DNA of 64,000 nucleotides from Sphaerulina vaccinii (taxonomy: Eukaryota; Ascomycota; Dothideomycetes; Mycosphaerellales; Mycosphaerellaceae), in assembly GCA_022570795.1 (NCBI GenBank), contig JAKUDP010000002.1:682001-746000 (forward strand), read 5' to 3'. The position numbers and the translations under genes are program-made. Every line of letters begins with the position of its first letter. Positions within the stretch are counted from its first letter, which is position 1. Positions 43,202-54,326 of this stretch are shown piece after piece. Under the pieces are notes generated by a model. That model saw nothing but the letters and a program-made list of their open reading frames with translations. It was not told the DNA's origin and did no database searches.

Positions 43202-46200
43202 TCAGACATGCTCTTCCAGACCCTTGCTAATATGTCCACTGACACTCTGCACCCTCCTCGAAAGACTCTCAGTCAAGACCCTTTCAGCCTCCCATCTCCA
43301 CAGACAATTGAGTTCAGCTTTCTCCATCGCAGTGACTAGTGTAAACAACTTCTTTCGCAACTCACTTCCATCGCCACCTAGACTGAAGAGAACCTCGGCA
43401 CCATATATGATTCTCAACCCAGCTAGGTATATTTCAGGACGCCTCGTACTCCAGCCAAGTGGTCCGTCTTGGTTGCCTGACGCATGTGAGGCGAGGGTGT
43501 CGAGAGTGGTATTCACCCATCTCGTAAGTGAATCAATTGTTGGAGAGGCAAGGGCGGAGAGGCCTTTGAGAACGACTTGTGACCAGACACGGACTTCTCT
43601 TGCTTCGTCAACATAGAGGTTTTGTTTCTCTTCCGCGAAAAGCGTCGTATCACTATCTCCACTTTCGATCTGCACCGGTGAGGACAAGTCGCCGAAAGCT
43701 CGATCCAGCGCTATGGTGATGAAATCGGAGCGGTTCCCGAAGTGTTTGATGCAGAATGCTAAGAGCTTTTGACTTGCTATAATAGGCTCCGAAGATGGAA
43801 TGGCTCTCATAGGGGTGGTGTCATGAAGTATTGTCATTCGAGCAGATATAGTGCTGGCTGCTAGACGGATATCTTCGTCATCGTCATTTAGGAGATCGTA
43901 GACTGCCATGCAGAGGCAGATGAAGTGTCTCTGCAGACATGGTTCTGTTTGAAGGATGGGCCAGAGAGAGATCACTCGTCCGAGCGCTGAGGAGCCTGCT
44001 TCGCGGGCGTTGATGCCAGTGCCGTTGACTGCTGCGACACATGCGTCCGCCCATGCTGAGATCGAGGAGATGAGCGTGTCGGATACTGGTTGCTGTGTTG
44101 TCGAGGTCGAATTCAGGTTGAGGGTCTGAATCTGCAGAAGCTGGTCTGCGTAGTGTTGAGTCGTTGGGCCGCCGCGAGTGTCGGTAGAAGAGCTGCGCGA
44201 TACGCCAGCATCGATGCTGACAGAATTGTCAGGCGACTCAGCATGCTCGATCAGGGCCCTCTGCGCCGTGCATTTCAGCTGCATGCCGACGTTCTGTACG
44301 GCTGTGTGCTTGTGCAGCTCTATTATCAGCTCCGACAATGGTGTCTCGCTGCTCACTTTGGCAGGATACAGCGCCTGCAGGAAGTACATCACCGCATCTT
44401 CATCGTATCCCGACAGGTCAGTTATCATGGCGAAGAACTGTGACAACGAGTCATGGTCTGCAGCTGTTTGTGCAGCCAGATACTGTGCGACTAAACGAGC
44501 CCAGGCTTGGCGAATGACAGCAGCGCTCGGATTCTCCTTATGGTCGTCCAGTATAGCTTGAAAGACCTCGATGGCATGGCCACTAGGAGAATCAGGCTTC
44601 GCAAGAGTCAGAAGTAACGCTGCGTGATCATAGTCTGCACGCGTCACAGTATTGATACCGGTTAGGAAGGCGGAGCAAGCTCTGATAGCATCTAAGCTCG
44701 CAGCTTTCGTCACAGGACTTCTTGCGCGGTGGTAGAGCTCACCGACTGATCGCGCGAGGCAGGAGCAGTCGTAGAAAGCAATTGTGATCTCGTGCTCTGG
44801 TGTTCCAGGTTGCATGACATCGGATCTTGCTTGCGCCAATGTGTACTTGATCAGTAGCAAGAACCCCTGGGTCTGGTTCTCACGAAGCTGTCCTCCTGAT
44901 AAGAGCTCATCCAGCTGCAAGGCAAGCTCGTCCATACTCGTGAATGAGGCCAGTGTACGAGCTGCTTTGTCTCGGACATGCCATGAAGAGCTCGCCGTAA
45001 GCGCTTCCACCGCACTAGTCGTCTCGGAGAGTCGATCGTTCGGGACGCGCGTAAGCTGTAGAAGTTGAAGCGCAGGGAAGAAGCCCTCGAAGCGGGTTGT
45101 GGTGCCATCAGTGGGCGCTTTGAGAAGACTGAGTACGACATCCAGGAGCCGAGGATATGCTTCTGTCGAAATGCGTTTCTGGACGTTCACGTCGTCGTCG
45201 AAGTGAGCATAACTCGTCCCAAGTAAGCGGTCGATAACAGCTCGGAAAAGCATAAGACCACAATTGCGTATCGCCCACGCTTCAGACCGCAGCGCGTCTG
45301 CAGACAGCTGCAGGGCATTTGGGAGAAGTGGTTCCGACTTTTCACCCAATCTAGAGGTCTTAAGCATGTCCTTGAAGCAATTCATGGCATGAACCTGCGC
45401 TAATGAGCCATCTTCGGCGGACTTGGCGTCCACGTCCTGTCGAGCAATAACTTCCAGATCAGCTACTGCACGCCTCACCAGCTCGCCTGACTTGTCGGCT
45501 ACTAAGATGCCACAAAGGAGTGATGGAAAGCCAGCAGAGCGACGCGTATTGATCGTAACATTGCTTCTGAGCATGCTCATGATCTCCTCGTACCATATCG
45601 TCAGTTGTGGTTGACCATCTCGCTTTCTGTCCTGTGCTCTTATACAGCAAGCCACCCAGGTCTGAGCAACAGTTGAGAAAGCACCCCGGTGTCTGAGCTG
45701 TGCAAGTTGCGCCAAGCAAAGAGTGCTATACTTCTCCAGGTCGACGTTCTCGCCTGCTATCGTGACAGGCGCGAAAGAGACCAGCGTGCCCAGCAAGAGA
45801 CTGCTCTCTTTCAATGCTCGCCAGCAGTAGCTCAAAGTCTCCTTCGTGTCGTTGGCGGACGCCTCGAGCTCCTCTGGCAGGTATCCCTCAGGTGCATCAT
45901 CGCATAGGATAGGTTTTACGATGTCCCAAATCTGGAGGAGCCATGAGTGCAGCGTGCTTGGCAGCTTGTCATTGACATGATCCTTAACAATATGTGGTTG
46001 ACGTTGGATGAGCACGTATCGGAGACTCGTCAAGAGTCCATGCAGAGGGAACTGTGCGACTGCTTCTGACAGAGACTCCTGTGCAGTCTCCACAAAGAGC
46101 TTGAGCTTCTTCAGCAGTCTGCCATTGAGCGCAAGTTGCTCCGCATGATGCCAAGCACTACCTTGCTCAAAGATACAGGACTGGTAGTACAGCGAGTAGA

Positions 46201-48046
46201 GGTGTGCCACTCCGTCTGCGTGATCTGCACGGCCTGTCTGATACATCGTTTCCTCGGCTCGATCTAGAGCCTGTAGGTATACCTCCCTAGTGAGAGTCTC
46301 AGTAGGCGCAGCATTTGTATTGGTACTTGATACACCTGAGGACTGGAACACATTTGGCGACTCGTAGAGGCTCAGTATCGCAAATGATGACTGTCGCACG
46401 TCATCGAATGGGTTCATAAGGAGGTCAATCAGTAGGCGGCGGAGTTCAGTGCTCACAATTGATAGCTCGAATGGCCACTTTATCTGTCCTTGAGCAGATT
46501 TGGACCAATCCTCTGTAGCTACCGCATGGTCTAAGCCTGAACGTGCGAGTATCGACAGACATCTGAGCGCGCATATGTGCCTCTGGTAGCTTGCTGATGG
46601 TCGTAGTTCCTGTGCAAGGAAGCGTAAGAGCCACTTCAACAGATCTTGATGCCTTCGCAGTGTGGCTTGTGCTGATTCTGTCGTGCTTGTGAGCTCCGTA
46701 GGTTGAGTGTTGACACGAGCCAGCACAGCAGTGACAGCTCTCAGCCGATCAACAAGTCTCTGAAATGCGCCAAAGACTTCACTGCGGAAGTCTGCGTCCA
46801 CATCGGCGAAGTACACGGCTAGAGCTTTCTTCACCAGCCCAATGGCGCTGCTATAAAGCGGCCGGGATGGTACTGGCGACGATAGAAGTAGAGAAAGGCC
46901 GGCTAAGCGTGCTGGTCGATCTGAGCTGGTCATCAGCGCTCCAATGAAGCCCACAGGAATTCCGACGACGTTGTCGACTAGAGTCACTATTCTGCCATCG
47001 ATTTCCGTGAGCAGATCGAGAGCCTTGCCACTCTGCAGCGCAGAGTAGAGTAGCGCAGAATAGTGATCAGGCTCGGTAAATCGTGTAGATGGGTCGTCTC
47101 CCACCGTTATGCCATAGTAATGCAAGAAAGTCGAAAAGTCCGAGGGCCTGCGCTGGAATAGCATGGGGAATATGTGAGCTCGTAGATCGTCCATGCTGAC
47201 GCCACCATGGCGGTATGTGCTTTCCAGAGGTGCCCTCCAGGGTTGCATGACAAGCCCGCTCTCGGACTTGTTCACATCTCCTGCATGAAGCTCATCAAAC
47301 CGGTCCAGCACAACGGAAACGCTCGAGGCGACAGTGGCGCCAAAGTCGCCTCTGCTAAGCCATAGTAAAAGGACTTCGAGTAGATCTTTGACGCCAAGTT
47401 TGCCTTCGTGAACGCGGATGCCAGGACGAAGACTCGTGTATGGAGATGGCAAATCCTGAACCTCTAGTAGTTGCTTTGAGATGAAGTTGGTAAGGAGTTG
47501 TATGCCAACTTTGGCCCTGGCTGAGTCCTCATAATCGACTACAGCGCTCACCAGCACCTTCGTGGCGAGGTCCAGATTGCGAGCTCTCGACGACCCACTT
47601 TGCTTTTGCAGTGCGCTGGTCAGAGTGGTTGAAAGTTGCCTCGAGGACTTTGGTCGCGCGTTATGAGCATGATCAAGGTACAACCGTAACGATCGACTCC
47701 AGACTCCATGCTCCCATATGAGCTCCTTTACGGCTTTGAGGTCTGATTGCGAACATTGGTCGATGAATGAGCATAGTGTATTCCAGGCGGCCGTGCGGTG
47801 GGCTATGGTCAGAACTGGGAAGTTGCTCGTGAAGATGACATTGTCAAGGAGATGACGGAGCGGTCTACTTACCCATCAGCCATTCTGCCATGGCTGATAC
47901 ATGTTGATGTCGTCTTACGCTGTCGTCTCATCGTCACCGCCGTCAGAAGCGGAGGTAGGTATGTGATCGCGAATCGACCGGGAAATCTGCTTTAGACGCT
48001 GCTCGTCTAGAGGCTGTGCATCTGTGCTCGTCGTTGCCGCACACAT
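43202..48046 (-). CDS. TRM732: THADA/Trm732 homologue (DUF2428), tRNA 2'-O-methylation partner
   Basis: Exon 1 is 48046-47919 (starts MCAATTSTDAQPLDEQ), intron 47918-47865 (GTAAGA donor, AAGTAG acceptor), and exon 2 is 47864-43202, giving 1596 residues. Exon 2 opens with PLRHLLDNVIFTSNFPVLT, typical of the family's N-terminal region. The whole protein is an array of HEAT/ARM-like helices. The DUF2428 hallmarks are NTRRSAGFPSLLCGIL near residue 816 and AWAIRNCGLMLFRAVIDRLL near 908. In yeast, Trm732 partners Trm7 to 2'-O-methylate position 32 in the anticodon loop of several tRNAs. The animal homologue is THADA. The length fits the family. The symbol is by homology of the family, not by a search. 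Confidence 0.9.
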
Positions 48047-48262
48047 CACGGTATGAGGGCGTTGAAGTAGGTGATAAGATGTGGTGGTGTCCAAGAGTAA
48101 GAAAATTGGAGAAGGAAGCCACGGAACATCGGGCCGATGGCGGCTTTCCCTTCAGAGACGATCACTTCATCATTTTTCCAAAGGAGAACTCACGGATCAC
48201 TCATCGCCTTCGCCAGCAGTCCCTTCGTCGCGCATTTCCATTCTATCACATCACCAGACAAG
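48047..48262. promoter_or_regulatory. Short bidirectional promoter, TRM732 / TIM23
   Basis: Only 216 bases separate the two divergent start codons, so both genes must be driven from this segment or from each other's 5' regions. No particular motif is called. Confidence 0.6.
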
Positions 48263-48996
48263 ATGGGTGTCTGGGACGTCTTCTCCGGCAAACCAAAACA
48301 GACCGCCACCTCATCACCCACAGACTCGATCCACGACCAGGCCGGCAACCAAATAGCACAACCGACTTTCACGACTCCTACAGCAGAAGATGTTGGGTCC
48401 TTCATCACATCGCCTTCATCCTTCGACCCTTCCGCGCTCCACCCTCTAGCCGGCCTAAACCAGGATACGCTCGACTACCTCACCCTCGACGACGATGTCC
48501 TCTCCGACCTGCCAGGAAGCCAGTCATTGCTCCCTTCGCGAGGCTGGTCAGATGATCTGTGCTATGGCACAGGCGTGACATATCTCTCGGGACTGATGCT
48601 AGGAGGCGCGTGGGGACTACGAGAAGGTCTATCGAAACTTCCCTCAACAGCGCCTCCAAAGCTCAGACTCAACTCCGCGCTGAACAGCATAACGAGAAGA
48701 GGACCCTTCCTAGGGAACAGCGCTGGTGTGGTGGCTATGATGTACAACGGAATCAACAGCACAATTGGATACTACCGAGGGAAACATGATACTTTCAATA
48801 GCATTGCAGCAGGGAGTATCAGTGGAGCTGTTTTCAAAGCGACGAGAGGTGTGAGACCTATGATGATTTCTAGCGCGATTGTGGGATCTTTGGCCGGGAG
48901 CTGGGCGGTAAGTTCTGATATACTGGATACGACATGCGCTAGGATGGAGTACTGACAGTCTTGCAGCTGGTGCGCAAGACGTTACTGGAAGAATAG
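48263..48996 (+). CDS. TIM23: Tim23, channel subunit of the mitochondrial inner-membrane translocase
   Basis: Exon 1 is 48263-48907, intron 48908-48966 (GTAAGT, CTGAC branch, TTGCAG), and exon 2 is 48967-48996 (only LVRKTLLEE plus stop), giving 224 residues. The N-terminal ~95 residues are the soluble intermembrane-space receptor domain. Four transmembrane helices follow: GTGVTYLSGLMLGGAWGLRE, NSAGVVAMMYNGINSTIG, NSIAAGSISGAVFKATRG and MMISSAIVGSLAGSWA. The GxxxG-type glycine spacing is that of the Tim17/22/23 family. It forms the presequence import pore with Tim17 and Tim50. An upstream in-frame ATG (48137) exists, but MGVWDVFSGK is the natural start. Confidence 0.94.
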
Positions 48997-49844
48997 ATGG
49001 TGTAATCATATGGCCGGAATGATAGGTTTTCAGGCGAGCGGACATCCGACAGAGACGACTACAGCAGTGCGCTTCTTCCCTCCGACGACGTCTGCGCCGA
49101 TTCCGAGGACAGTAGAGGACGGTTTCGAGAGCAGGAGATTGCTCACGCAGTCCATGAGAAAGAGCGACGTGAGGCGGCGATTTGCATACATGATACGATA
49201 GATCTTGTACATCAGGCGGGCAAGGGCATAGCGAGGCGCTGCTACTGGGTTTGTACAAAATGCTATCACCACTCTACTTCCTGCATGCATTACAACACAT
49301 TGTCTGAGTACTACTGACGAGAGGCATACCACGACACCTCCTATCTCTGAAAGGTCGACAGGAGACCAGTAGCGCCAGGTCTGCGATTTCATGGGCATAC
49401 CAGCTCAATTACAGACATGAGGGTCATGAACAATGCCTAGCAGCCGGATCCATACGTGCTCGTGAACGCGAACCCAGGAGAGGGCATTGACGGCTTTTGC
49501 AAGAGCATCAGGGGCTGGGTGTAGATGAACCGGATATCTCTTCATGAAAACTAGCGATAAACGATATGCGAAGAACCTCGCCTTACTTGACAACAGCTCC
49601 AAGATCCGAAGAGATCCTGACGGGTAAAAGTATCGAGGGAGCCTGGTCGTATCGCATCATCAAGCTCTGCATGAACCAACAATCCTGTACAAAGTAGGAT
49701 ATATTTACATGCTGCTTGGGAACGATCAGCATGTAATAAGCGCTCACTCACTGACTGTACATAAGCACCGTCGCAACTTTGCAGGACTGTCGAACACTGA
49801 CACTCATCCCGTTCAAAGCGACTCTCACATCACACCATCGAACC
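48997..49844. other. Intergenic containing a dispersed repeat copy
   Basis: About 850 bases with no convincing gene. A copy of the array A unit lies at 49337-49398. Weak open frames on both strands have no domain content. Confidence 0.4.
49337..49398. repeat. Dispersed, diverged copy of array A unit
   Basis: It shares TATCTCTGAAAGGTCGACAG and the AGGTCTGCGATTTCATGGGC block with the units at 41510-41789, in the same order and orientation, with substitutions between. It shows that this repeat exists outside the tandem array. Confidence 0.65.
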
Positions 49845-50339
49845 ATGCGTCTCATCGCCATAACTCTCTTTCTGATCCCTTACACGGCCGCCTTACCAGT
49901 AGGCAATCTCACAAACACTCACGTGTAATCACTCGCCTTGCTGACCAAGAAGAAGCAATCGATTGTGGTGTCTTTGGACAGGGACCGAACTGTTGTCCTT
50001 ATAGCGATCCATCACTTTGCAAGCGTTCGAACGCAAACGACGAACAGCAGATATCTCCCCGTGATGGTAAGTAAGCCGAACGATCATGGACCTTGCGTAT
50101 GTTGTCATATTATTAGCTGACGTCTAACAATTAGACCGAAGCGGCACGTTATTGCATTGTACGTCTGAGGAGTACGCAGCTGGAAAAGAGATGATGGAGG
50201 GTTATTGATGCCTTGTACGCGTGAGGATTATGTTGCTGGAAGGTGCCCAACGGCGAAGAAGAAAAGAGATGCCCTTGATCGCGATCCTGGAGGTTTGATG
50301 CGTTGTACGCGGGAGATGGTTGCTGCTGGGGACTGTTGA
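49845..50339 (+). CDS. Candidate small secreted Cys protein with CTxExxxAG repeats, frame-broken
   Basis: The ATG at 49845 opens a good signal peptide (MRLIAITLFLIPYTAALP). That frame stops at TAA soon after, but the +1/+2 frame continues through LADQEEAIDCGVFGQGPNCC and CPYSDPSLCKRSN to a GTAAGT donor at 50067. The intron 50067-50134 has CTGAC/CTAAC branch sites and an ATTAG acceptor. After it comes LHCTSEEYAAGKEM with a TGA at 50206-50208. In a shifted frame come two more units: MPCTREDYVAGRCP and, 90 nt later, MRCTREMVAAGDC followed by TGA at 50337-50339. So the pieces look like one secreted, Cys-rich, internally repeated protein with two frame breaks, either decay or sequence error. No family is recognised. 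Confidence 0.45.
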
Positions 50340-51425
50340 TACAACTCTTATGGGCAGAAGAGGAGAAGAAGAGAGATATGAACTTATTTGGGTTGGCTGA
50401 ATGTATTGTGAGCTTGTGTATAGAACGACACAGTAGAGGGAGTGGTACGGATGAGTGAGTGACTATTTACCTTGGTAGCCTGTGTCAGTCATCAATGAGA
50501 ACGCTCTACTATCCTTCTTTGGAGGGTCGAATAGTTGATTGTCAAGCCATTTCCCAGGTTGATGAAGTAGAATGAAAACTTCTCAGGGTAATCCGTGATC
50601 TGGTGAATGTAAAGCGACCCACGTGCATTCAATTCAACTTTACGCATATGCTGGCATTCATAGAGCACATCTGCCACGTGTGTCTGCTGTTTTTGCTGAT
50701 GGTTACTGGAGCGGCGCTAGTGCAGAAGAGCCCCACTTAAAAATGAGCCTTTATAGCCAGCAAGTTGTAGTGCATTCTCGTCGAAAAACAACACTTGACC
50801 TACCGCACGCCGTCCATACAGTATAACAACTGTGATAGCCTAGCTGGTAAAGCGTATGTTTAGACCTCTCTTTTTGTTCTTGGTTTCTGCTAATAACATA
50901 TTAGCGGCTTAACTTCACTTCACTTCCCGCCTTACTAACCAAGGCTCAGTTCGTAGATGACGCTCGCAAGCACCTCTCGTCTCCAGTTCGAGTCCCGCTG
51001 TCCACGACTTGCTTTTCACAATCAACTTTTGGAGGCGCGTATGCTGGAAGCACACATTAGCGGCATGTCTTACTTCACTTCACTTTTGCAACTTGCCTCT
51101 CTACATGAGACTTTCAGATGGTTTATTGATCTGCAGTCGCTGTCCATCGTCCTCATCGAGGTCCATAATCAAACAACAAGCTGTAGAAACGCAGCTATTG
51201 TGAGCTTTTGGCTACAATGGCTTGATCAACAACCTGTATGGACGTAGCTATTGTCAGTTTTGGCTACAATGGCTTCACAAACTCCTATTGTCACCACTTA
51301 CATATAACACTTCTTCCTCTGCCTCAAATCTCTCTTCTCTTTCTGTTAACCATTCTCACACACACATCTTCTCCGCAGCAGCAACCACAGCCACAACAAC
51401 CACTCACCAACCTCTCCAACGAGCA
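50340..51425. other. Intergenic with short direct repeats
   Basis: 1.1 kb before the Myb-like gene. It holds a ~30-nt direct repeat (ATTAGCGGC followed by ACTTCACTTCACTT) at 50900-50930 and 51057-51087, and a ~52-nt tandem duplication at 51183-51286. No gene is supported. Confidence 0.45.
51183..51286 (+). repeat. ~52-bp tandem duplication
   Basis: Copy 1 is 51183-51235 and copy 2 is 51236-51286. They share GCTATTGT(G/C)AG and TTTTGGCTACAATGGCTT. It lies 140 bases before the start of the next gene, so it is in its promoter or leader. Confidence 0.8.
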
Positions 51426-52135
51426 ATGCCTTCCTCCGTTTTCGAGAAGAATGCCTTGTTCCACGTGGTCTGTGACCACATTCAGGCCAACTACACCTCC
51501 CAGGCCATCACCGTAAGCCTGCTTTACTTTCTGTTGCGTTGTGTAACTTCACTGATATACCATAAACAGAGCGCCGACACCTTCTTCGAGAAGGTCTCCA
51601 CGACCCTCTCCGCCGACTACGGCATGCAGTGTAGCGGCAGCGCCTGGCGCCGAAAGTATGGCCAGCTCAGAGAAGAGGCCATGGGCTTCTTCATCAGACC
51701 AGAAGATGCCTGGAAAGCAGATGAGGTGCGCTGCTTGCGCGTAGTGAAGAAGAGAAACGAGGCTGCGTACGTGTTCTCTCTCTGTAATGCTTCGTCGACT
51801 GTGCTAACGAGATTGTGATCATTAGGCCAGGTAATTCTGCTGTCGTGGCAGAGAACGACGCTGCTGGTGGCTCTTCTGCTCCGTCTGCCGGTCCCTCTGC
51901 GCTCCTCCTCTTCCGCCCGGTGGCCCCGTCTGCTGCTCCGCCTGCTGCTCCGCCTGCTCCGCCTGCTGCTCCGCCTGCTCCGCCTGCTGCTCCTGCTGGT
52001 CTCTCCTTCGTCCTCCCTTCCCGGCCTCTACAACAGGCCCAGGGCTCTTCTGCTGCTGCTCCCAGTCCTGCTCCCGGTCCTGTTCCCGGTCCTGCTGCTG
52101 GCCCTTCTTTCGTCCTCCCCTCTCGGCCTCTCTAG
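51426..52135 (+). CDS. Small Myb/SANT-like protein with Ala/Pro repeat tail
   Basis: Three exons: 51426-51512, 51570-51766 and 51826-52135, giving 197 residues. Introns are 51513-51569 (GTAAGC) and 51767-51825 (GTACGT, CTAAC branch). Residues 1-95 form a helical domain (KNALFHVVCDHIQANYTSQ, ADTFFEKVSTTLSADYG, GSAWRRKYGQLREEAMGFF) that resembles a short Myb/SANT-like or DNA-binding three-helix unit. The tail from ~96 is almost pure Ala/Pro/Ser built from APPAPPA units. The motif LSFVLPSRPLQQAQ recurs at the end as PSFVLPSRPL. Function is unknown. The exon structure is strong. The tail is a microsatellite-like coding repeat likely to vary in length between strains. Confidence 0.75.
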
Positions 52136-52673
52136 CCTCGCCAGTAGGCTAGGAGTCTTCTACTGCTCTTCTGAGCTTAGCCGCTTCGCCGCCAGATCGA
52201 AGCGCGCCAAGGTCTTGGACCTCTTTACATAGAACCAAGCAATGAAAAGGCAACGAAGGTGTGCCACTACCGCGACCATGCTTGATTCATTCCCACTTTC
52301 CTTCTCATATTCATCTGTGCCTTCAGCTTAGTCTGCATTTCATCAGCAATCCTCGTGTGGGACGGTCATCTCTGTACTTAGCTGTTAAGCCTTTACCAGA
52401 ATTGGTATGTTTGTAACGCATCTGCTCGGACGCTGTGCTGTTTGTATATGTGTGTGCTACCGCTATCGAAATCGTGGGTATCATATCATGATGCATCGCT
52501 AAAAGAACGCTTCTTATTCGCTTTCCTCATAGGCAGTAAAGTGTGAGGAGATCTCGCAATGAAACTCGGTCGCTGTACAGTCGTGCTGTTTGTCGTGATA
52601 GGTGGTGTCGGTCTCCGTTTCGGCCGATCGATTATAGAAACTTCGTGAAGGATATCATTATGGTCGCGGTATG
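52136..52673. other. Convergent 3' region, holds a likely receptor tail
   Basis: On the minus strand, 52701-52486 is open and protein-like (STTQLTYRDHNDILHEVSII, then a Pro/Lys-rich end with KKRSFSDAS). It is probably the true C-terminal tail of the receptor gene at 52674-54326, in a different frame (see that entry). The remainder appears empty. Confidence 0.45.
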
Positions 52674-54326
52674 TCAATTGTGTCGTCGAAACTTCTGTCG
52701 TGGGCACATGTGCATTTCGACGAAGTGTGGTCTGTCGGGTGTCTGTCGATGGTACAGCACAGCTGATCTTGATGTGTCTCCTCGCCGGATCCTGCTCCAG
52801 AGTAGATCTCGTGCGCTCTGCTCTTCAAGGTGAGCTGAAGGGCTGCTTTCCCATCTTTCGAGAGCATTTTCGATATCTGTCGTTTGCCGTCCAGATGACT
52901 TGGCGCTCGATTCGCCTCCAACGTCTTTCTCGGAGTCTACTGTTGTAGATCCGCCGTAGGACGGCTCCGACGACCGTGACCACCACCGCTGAATTAGACC
53001 TGCCATAGCTGGCATACAGCAGCATACGACACTGCAATTCGCTTCCACCAGACTCCACATCCCGATGTACTGGAGATCCCAAGAGATGTTAGTCGTTTCA
53101 GCAACTCTTACGAGGTATTGAAGTCGTACAATCGAGCAGATCGTGACCAGAAAGCCGACCAGGAATACACTGCAGAGCCCCAGCTTCCTCTGCCAGGAGA
53201 TCTTGAGCTTGAGCAGACCGTGTATAGGCAGAACGAATACCAGGACATCAGTCGATATGTTGAGAGCACCGTATGCATATGTGAAAGGCTCTATGTTCAG
53301 ACAACGTCCAGTAGCCGTACCAGTAACCTTGCGCCAGGTGTAAGGAATTGGTGTACACTGGAAGATGATGACGAACACGCCAGCAATCCAGATGGCATTG
53401 AGCAGACCAATGATTGCCCAGCACGACACCCGGAACGCCCTCGATGCGGAATCTTTCGACCAGATCCGGAGGTATAAGAATACCAGAGATACCTTTGTTA
53501 GCATGATGATCGCATTGTAGAAGAGTTCGCCGAGATAAAACATCTATCTTTGTGAAGTCAGCTCCAACAGCGTGCTTTAGACTGAGAATGAGATCACGTA
53601 CCTCCAAGATCCTCACAATGTTATCCATCGAAAGCATGTACATATCCATACCGAGGCCGTTCTGGACTTCAATATCCGCAGTCACATCTGTCGGCACTAA
53701 AAGAGCGTAGCAGAAAATGACAGTGAAGTCATCCCAGCTGTACCCACTACCTCCCAGCGAAGGCATGCGAGATATGAGCCTGCCAATGACGAAGAAGGTA
53801 GCAACGGCAAATAATGCCCAGCATATCCTTCGGCTCAGAGGCCCTCGATCTCTGACAGGTACATCGCATGCGTCAGCATAGAATCTTTGTGTAGCTGAAG
53901 ACAGTCAGTATCTGATGCGGTATCGTAGTGCTGAATGAACATACCTAACCCTCCAGGCAACGTGCAATTGGATGTGATGCATGCCTTCACCGAAGCAGTG
54001 ACGTTGCCGTCACTACAGAAGCAGCTGTCATCGAGTCCGCAGCCATAGCGTGGAAGGACTTCGTTGAAGCATGATCCCTATCTTCCATCAGCGACGTGAG
54101 CAGAGTACAGTGTAAGCTCACATACAGCACAAGCAGGTAGTTCATTCACCCGTGTGTGGTTGACCTCTCGGGCCGCAACTCCTGCTATAGGTGTCCAAAC
54201 GTCACTTCTTTCTTGTATGGTGCTCGCGAAGACACGGTTGTCGTTGCTGTCGAAAAGCAAAGCTGTCCCGCAGTACGCATACAGGGAACAGGTCAGTATG
54301 AGAGCATGAGGGATATGTCTCATCAT
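52674..54326 (-). CDS. CFEM-domain, Pth11-like seven-helix membrane receptor
   Basis: Four exons: 54326-54126, 54077-53945, 53894-53602 and 53543-52674, giving 498 residues. The three introns are 48, 50 and 58 nt, with GTATGT, GTATGT and GTACGT donors and CTGAC-type branches. It begins with a signal peptide (HIPHALILTCSLYAYCG). The extracellular CFEM module spans the first intron: LPACA, GSCFNEVLPRYGCGLDDSCF and VKACITSNC. The seven-helix part follows (ICWALFAVATFFVIGRLIS, GLLNAIWIAGVFVIIFQC, DVLVFVLPIHGLLKLK, IGMWSLVEANCSVVCC). Such receptors sense host surfaces or nutrients in plant-associated fungi. The called end (PRQKFRRHN) may be false: one extra C in the GGG/CCC at 52702-52704 would lead into a further ~70-residue tail ending at 52486. 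Confidence 0.88.

Noticed and set aside
50826..50995. Pol III-like A box (TAGCCTAGCTGG) and B box (GTTCGAGTCC) suggesting a tRNA or SINE
   Set aside because: The boxes are ~150 nt apart, the flanks do not pair as acceptor, D or T stems, and no anticodon arm can be formed.
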